Source of the DNA: Sutterella sp. UBA1442
Lineage (GTDB): Bacteria; Pseudomonadota; Gammaproteobacteria; Burkholderiales; Burkholderiaceae_F
Assembly (NCBI GenBank): GCA_002329575.1
Contig: DCTK01000027.1
Coordinates: 1 to 8,339 of the forward strand
Direction of reading: 5' to 3'
DNA: 8,339 nucleotides
The notes beneath the pieces are model-generated. The model worked only from the letters and a program-made list of their open reading frames with translations, ran no database searches and was not told the origin of the DNA. The position numbers and the translations under genes were made by a program. This document shows positions 5,347 to 8,339 of the stretch, one piece after another (within the stretch, counting starts at the first letter, position 1; the number at the start of each line of letters is the position of its first letter).

Positions 5347-6759
5347 ATGTGGTGGAAAAATGTTCCGACCTTCCGATGGGCCATTCCTTTGTTTCTTCTC
5401 GTAGGTATTTGGCTGTTGCCGTGTCCAGAAGGGTTAACGCCGCAAGCTTGGCATATGTTTGCCATTTTTGTGGCAACCATTATCGGTATTTTATGTTCAC
5501 CGATGCCTTCCGGAGCCCTGCTGTTTATTGCGCTTGCGCTCACTGCGCTTTCAGGAACAGCCAAAATAGGCATCGTTCTTTCAGGTTTTTCTTCAAGCAC
5601 TGTTTGGTTAATCTTTTGCGCTTATGTTCTTTCCGCAGGATTTGTCAGTTCGGGCCTCGGGCGACGTGTTGCTTTTTCACTCCTTTCTAAATTCGGCGGT
5701 TCAGCCCTTGGCATCGCGTACTCACTCGGCGTCGCAGATCTCTTGATGGCCTCCGCTATGCCGAGTGTCACTGCACGCGGCGGCGGCATCATCATGCCGG
5801 TTGTTAAATCCATCAATTTGGTTATGGATTCCGGTCCCGGCGAGAAAGGCAAACGGATCGGTGACTATTTGATGATGACGTGTTTTCAGTTCACACCGAT
5901 CACTGGTGCCTGCTTTTTGACTGGTATGGCCGCAAGTTCTTTGTGTCCGGCGCTTGCTGCAGAAAACTTTGGTGTCGAAATTACTTGGACTCAATGGTTT
6001 CAAGCTTCCTGTGTTCCAGCTCTTCTTTGCTTCGTTGTGATGCCGCTTTTATCCCTTGTCGTGATGCGCCCCCAACTTCGCCGTACACCGCAAGCCAAGC
6101 AAATGGGACATGACGAGCTCGCAAAAATGGGACCTATGTCGCGTCAAGAAAAATTAATCGCTGTTGGTTTTATCGGGGCTTTAATTGGATGGGGCACCAG
6201 TATTTTGACAGGGCTTGACGGGACTGCTGTCGGCATCGGACTCATCGCTTTTCTCTTTTTGACAGGCGCAGTTTCATGGAACGAAGTGCTATCCAACCGC
6301 AGTACTTGGGATACGGTGATCTGGTTCGGCGCCATTATTTCGCTTGCAACGGCCCTGTCCAAACTTGGATTCATTACTTGGATGAGTGCTCGTATTGGCG
6401 TTTATTTTGAAAACACTGATTGGCTGATTGCATTGGTGGTTCTAGGGGCGATTTACGTTTATCTCCACTATTTGTTTGCCACCTGTGCGGCGCACGTCGT
6501 GGCTCTTTATGTGCCATTTGCCGCAATTGTCATCGGTGCCGGCGCACCTGCGCTTTTAACCGCTCTGTTATTTGCTTTCTGGACAAACTATATGTGGGGT
6601 CTTACCGAGTACGGTTCCGGTCCTGGGCCGCTTTATTTCGGTCAGGGGTACTTTGAACGTCCTCGCTTTTATTCGCTATGTTTGATGTTTGTAACTTTCT
6701 CTTTAGTGCTGAGCACGGTCTCCGGACTCGTTTGGTGCAAATTCATCGGTCTGTATTAA
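5347..6759 (+). CDS. DASS-family dicarboxylate transporter (CitT/TtdT-like)
   Basis: The ATG at 5347 is preferred (GGAG seven bases upstream; protein begins MWWKNV, 470 residues). A TTG at 5305 with AGGAG upstream would add 14 non-hydrophobic residues. The chain is an integral membrane protein with about 10-12 hydrophobic segments. It has the marks of the divalent anion:sodium symporter superfamily, close to the E. coli CitT and TtdT antiporters: GFSSSTVWLIF (80-90), SGLGRR (102-107), PSVTARGGG (139-147) at the first SNT site, HYLFATCAAH (374-383) and LTEYGSGPGPLYFGQGY (419-435) at the second site. Its likely job is uptake of malate or a similar C4-dicarboxylate, possibly in exchange for succinate or another product. 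Asn of the SNT motif is Val here. It sits 160 bases after malic enzyme and 22 before larA. Confidence 0.88.
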   Translation: MWWKNVPTFRWAIPLFLLVGIWLLPCPEGLTPQAWHMFAIFVATIIGILCSPMPSGALLFIALALTALSGTAKIGIVLSGFSSSTVWLIFCAYVLSAGFVSSGLGRRVAFSLLSKFGGSALGIAYSLGVADLLMASAMPSVTARGGGIIMPVVKSINLVMDSGPGEKGKRIGDYLMMTCFQFTPITGACFLTGMAASSLCPALAAENFGVEITWTQWFQASCVPALLCFVVMPLLSLVVMRPQLRRTPQAKQMGHDELAKMGPMSRQEKLIAVGFIGALIGWGTSILTGLDGTAVGIGLIAFLFLTGAVSWNEVLSNRSTWDTVIWFGAIISLATALSKLGFITWMSARIGVYFENTDWLIALVVLGAIYVYLHYLFATCAAHVVALYVPFAAIVIGAGAPALLTALLFAFWTNYMWGLTEYGSGPGPLYFGQGYFERPRFYSLCLMFVTFSLVLSTVSGLVWCKFIGLY

Positions 6760-6781
6760 TCGATTTAAATTAGGAATCAAC

Positions 6782-8077
6782 ATGAAACGATCATTTAAAT
6801 TTGCCTATGGTCGAAGTACTCTGTCGTTTGAGCTCCCATACGGTCATATCACGCATGAACTGCGCACTAACCCTGTGACTCCCATTCCTGAAAATCAGGT
6901 ATGTCAGAGTGTTCTTGAGGCAATTGAGCAGCCAATTGGTTGCTCGCAGCTAAACGCCAGCGTGAAACCTGGTGAAACCGTTGCCTTCATTTGTAACGAT
7001 TTGACCCGTGTTGCCAATAGTTTTGCATTTATGCCTGTGATGCTCAATTACTTCAATCGTTTGGGCGTCCCCGATGAAAATATGAAAATCGTTTTTTCGT
7101 TAGGAGCGCATCGCGACATGACGCGTGAAGAAATGATTGAAGCCGTCGGAAAAGAGGTTGCAGAGCGCGTCAGGATGTTCAACAGTCAGGCAAAAAGAAG
7201 CGAGGAATTTATCTATCAAGGCACTACGTCTCGCGGTACACCTGTTTATATTCATCGGGAAATTTGCAACACCGATCATGTCGTTTTGACCGGTACCATT
7301 GTGCATCATTATTTCGCCGGTTATGGTGGCGGTCGAAAAGCTGTTTTACCAGGATGCGCCTCACTGGAAACTATTACAGCGAACCACCGCCACATGATGG
7401 ATGATCGTTGCGGACTAGGCATTACAGCCGGTAATCCGTGCTATGAGGATCAAGTCGAAGGGGTTGAATTATTTGCTGCCGGTCGAAATCTGTTCCTTTT
7501 TAACGCCGTTCTCAATGCACAGCATCAATTCTTGCGCATGTTTGCCGGACACTGGGTCAAGGCTCATCTGCAAGCTTGCCGATTTGTCGATGAGGTCTAC
7601 GGATGCCATATTGGTGAAAAAGCCGATCTTGTGATTGCCTCTTGTGGAGGTTATCCCAAAGATATCAACATCTATCAGATGCAAAAAACAATGGACAATG
7701 CGCGCTGCGCAGTCAAAGAAGGGGGTGTTGTCATTATTTTCGCCAATTGCGAGGAAGGTGCTGGAAACGATCTCTTAGTTCAGACCTATCAGCGCTTGAA
7801 AACGTTCGATAGTATTGAAAAGGAACTGCGTGAAAACTTCCGTATGGGGGCTAACAAGGCATTTGCCATTTCGCGAAACATGCAGCATGCTCGTTATATA
7901 CTTGTCACGAGTGCAGATCCAGAACTGTGTAAGCTGATGCACTTTACGGCAGCTTTTCGTGATCCCGGCGAAGCGATTGCTAAGGCAAAAGAATTTCTCA
8001 AGGAAGATCCTTCAGTAATCTTAATGCCGGAAGCGTGTCTTACAGTTCCGATTGTTAGATCGACACTCAAGGCATAA
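6782..8077 (+). CDS. larA: LarA-family nickel-dependent 2-hydroxyacid racemase/epimerase (substrate possibly malate)
   Basis: 431 residues, close to Lactobacillus plantarum LarA (424). The ATG has AGGA six bases upstream, 22 bases after the transporter stop. Active-site residues of LarA all have counterparts: NDLTR with Asp73 and Arg76; LGAH with His110; IVHHYFAGYGGGRKAVLPG with His176 and Lys186, the lysine that holds the nickel-pincer nucleotide; TANH with His202; YQMQK with Gln299 and Lys302. The enzyme therefore probably racemises or epimerises the alpha-carbon of a 2-hydroxyacid by hydride transfer to the Ni-pincer cofactor. The family includes lactate, malate, phenyllactate and sugar-acid enzymes, so the symbol is a family label. 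Its place after a malic enzyme and dicarboxylate carrier points to malate racemisation (inference). Cofactor synthesis genes larB, larC and larE are absent here and must be elsewhere. Confidence 0.88.
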   Translation: MKRSFKFAYGRSTLSFELPYGHITHELRTNPVTPIPENQVCQSVLEAIEQPIGCSQLNASVKPGETVAFICNDLTRVANSFAFMPVMLNYFNRLGVPDENMKIVFSLGAHRDMTREEMIEAVGKEVAERVRMFNSQAKRSEEFIYQGTTSRGTPVYIHREICNTDHVVLTGTIVHHYFAGYGGGRKAVLPGCASLETITANHRHMMDDRCGLGITAGNPCYEDQVEGVELFAAGRNLFLFNAVLNAQHQFLRMFAGHWVKAHLQACRFVDEVYGCHIGEKADLVIASCGGYPKDINIYQMQKTMDNARCAVKEGGVVIIFANCEEGAGNDLLVQTYQRLKTFDSIEKELRENFRMGANKAFAISRNMQHARYILVTSADPELCKLMHFTAAFRDPGEAIAKAKEFLKEDPSVILMPEACLTVPIVRSTLKA

Positions 8078-8139
8078 AACCATTTAGTGACATCTATTAC
8101 TACTGATCTCTTGGGTAACTGGGTGGGTGACTGAGAAAA

Positions 8140-8180
8140 AATCGAACCTGTAAGGGCTGAAAACACACAGGAATTCGATT
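8140..8180. repeat. Imperfect 12-bp inverted repeat abutting the second tRNA-end copy
   Basis: AATCGAACCTGT (8140-8151) pairs with ACAGG (8167-8171) and TTCGATT (8174-8180), with AA bulged and a 15-base loop. Its right arm is the T-loop-like part of the tRNA repeat, so AATCGAACC on the left is an inverted T-loop sequence. No T-tract follows, so it is not an ordinary terminator. It may be a recombinase arm or core site (inference). Confidence 0.5.
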
Positions 8181-8198
8181 CTCCTCATCTCCACCACC
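8174..8198 (+). repeat. Direct repeat copy 2: detached tRNA-Ala 3' end, putative att site
   Basis: The last 18 bases (8181-8198) match 2047-2064 exactly. TTCGA at 8174-8178 matches the T-loop at 2040-2044, with two mismatches between the blocks. The spacing is constant at 6134 bases. No 5' half, anticodon arm or acceptor partner is found upstream, so it is not a tRNA gene. It fits the leftover 3' end displaced when an element integrated into the tRNA gene; a decayed second tRNA is the alternative. Confidence 0.65.
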
Positions 8199-8339
8199 CA
8201 CCTCCTTTTCCGACTTTCCCAAAAATCCTATGCATCGTCTAGCGTACGGCTAGCTGAGAGCTTTGCTACGCCCGATATGCCTAAACGAGAAAGTAACAAT
8301 CATTTTTGGAACTGTGAACTAAACAACTCCCCACTCAAG

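Larger units (their letters stand above)
8078..8339. other. Non-coding right edge with no recognisable gene
   Basis: No frame of useful length with a start and ribosome binding site is seen. The region holds near-repeats GGGTAACTG and GGGTGACTG (8114-8132), the hairpin at 8140-8180, the tRNA 3' end copy at 8174-8198, and a small dyad CTAGC/GCTAG (8239-8243 and 8249-8253). No intrinsic terminator for the operon is recognisable. Confidence 0.6.

Noticed and set aside
5205..5690. A 161-codon plus-strand frame across the transporter leader
   Set aside because: It runs in a different frame over the transporter gene and has Cys- and Arg-rich, family-less sequence. It is a shadow frame.
7894..8166. 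Minus-strand 90-codon frame over the end of larA
   Set aside because: It mostly mirrors the larA coding sequence, shows no recognisable domain and has no supporting start signal.
8140..8180. Intrinsic terminator of the operon
   Set aside because: The hairpin has a bulge and a 15-base loop and is followed by CTCCTCATC rather than a run of T.
8100..8200. A second complete tRNA gene or a tmRNA ending in CCACCA
   Set aside because: Only the T-loop-like and acceptor 3' strands are present. No matching GGGGATG or GGAGATG 5' strand, D-arm or anticodon arm occurs at a suitable distance, and the T-stem closing pair would be A-C.
1..8339. CRISPR array, insertion sequence or prophage structural genes
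   Set aside because: No regularly spaced repeats, transposase, integrase or phage proteins are seen in any frame.

Overview
The window looks like a piece of a moderately AT-leaning proteobacterial chromosome. A host-associated beta-proteobacterium such as a Sutterella or Parasutterella relative is my guess, from the style of the regulator and the C4-dicarboxylate genes; nothing here proves the taxon. Every recognisable protein is full length except the GNAT gene cut by the left edge.

Left part (1-1918): three same-strand genes in tight order. They are the 3' end of a GNAT acetyltransferase, a U32 'peptidase'-family protein of the TrhP/YegQ RNA-hydroxylation type with a probable Fe-S cysteine set, and a small exported thermonuclease (SNase fold). 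A tRNA-Ala gene (anticodon CGC, G3:U70 identity pair, encoded CCA) follows, with its own plausible promoter and a clear intrinsic terminator.

Middle and right part (2131-8077): after a gene-poor spacer rich in dyad symmetry comes a compact carboxylate-utilisation locus. A LysR-type regulator (minus strand) is divergent from an operon of a malic enzyme, a DASS/CitT-family dicarboxylate transporter and a LarA-family nickel-pincer 2-hydroxyacid racemase/epimerase. The divergent promoter region has a perfect LysR-type operator (T-N11-A inside a 21-bp dyad) centred about 64 bp upstream of the inferred malic enzyme start site. The reading that best joins the genes is uptake of malate (either enantiomer), racemisation of the D-form by the LarA homologue, and oxidative decarboxylation of L-malate to pyruvate, under control of a LysR sensor. 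Lactate racemisation after a malolactic reaction is the main alternative.

Right edge (8078-8339): no gene. It contains a second copy of the last 3' bases of the tRNA-Ala gene (18 bp identical, about 25 bp recognisable), placed 6134 bp after the first. The regulator, operon and structured spacer therefore lie between a tRNA gene and a duplicate of its 3' end, the footprint left by an integrase at a tRNA attachment site, although no integrase is in the window. An imperfect 12-bp hairpin abuts the second copy.

The most interesting points are the tRNA-bounded cargo, the LarA homologue tied to malic enzyme, the possible three-way-junction structure at 2156-2209, and the structured leaders before the malic enzyme and transporter genes.
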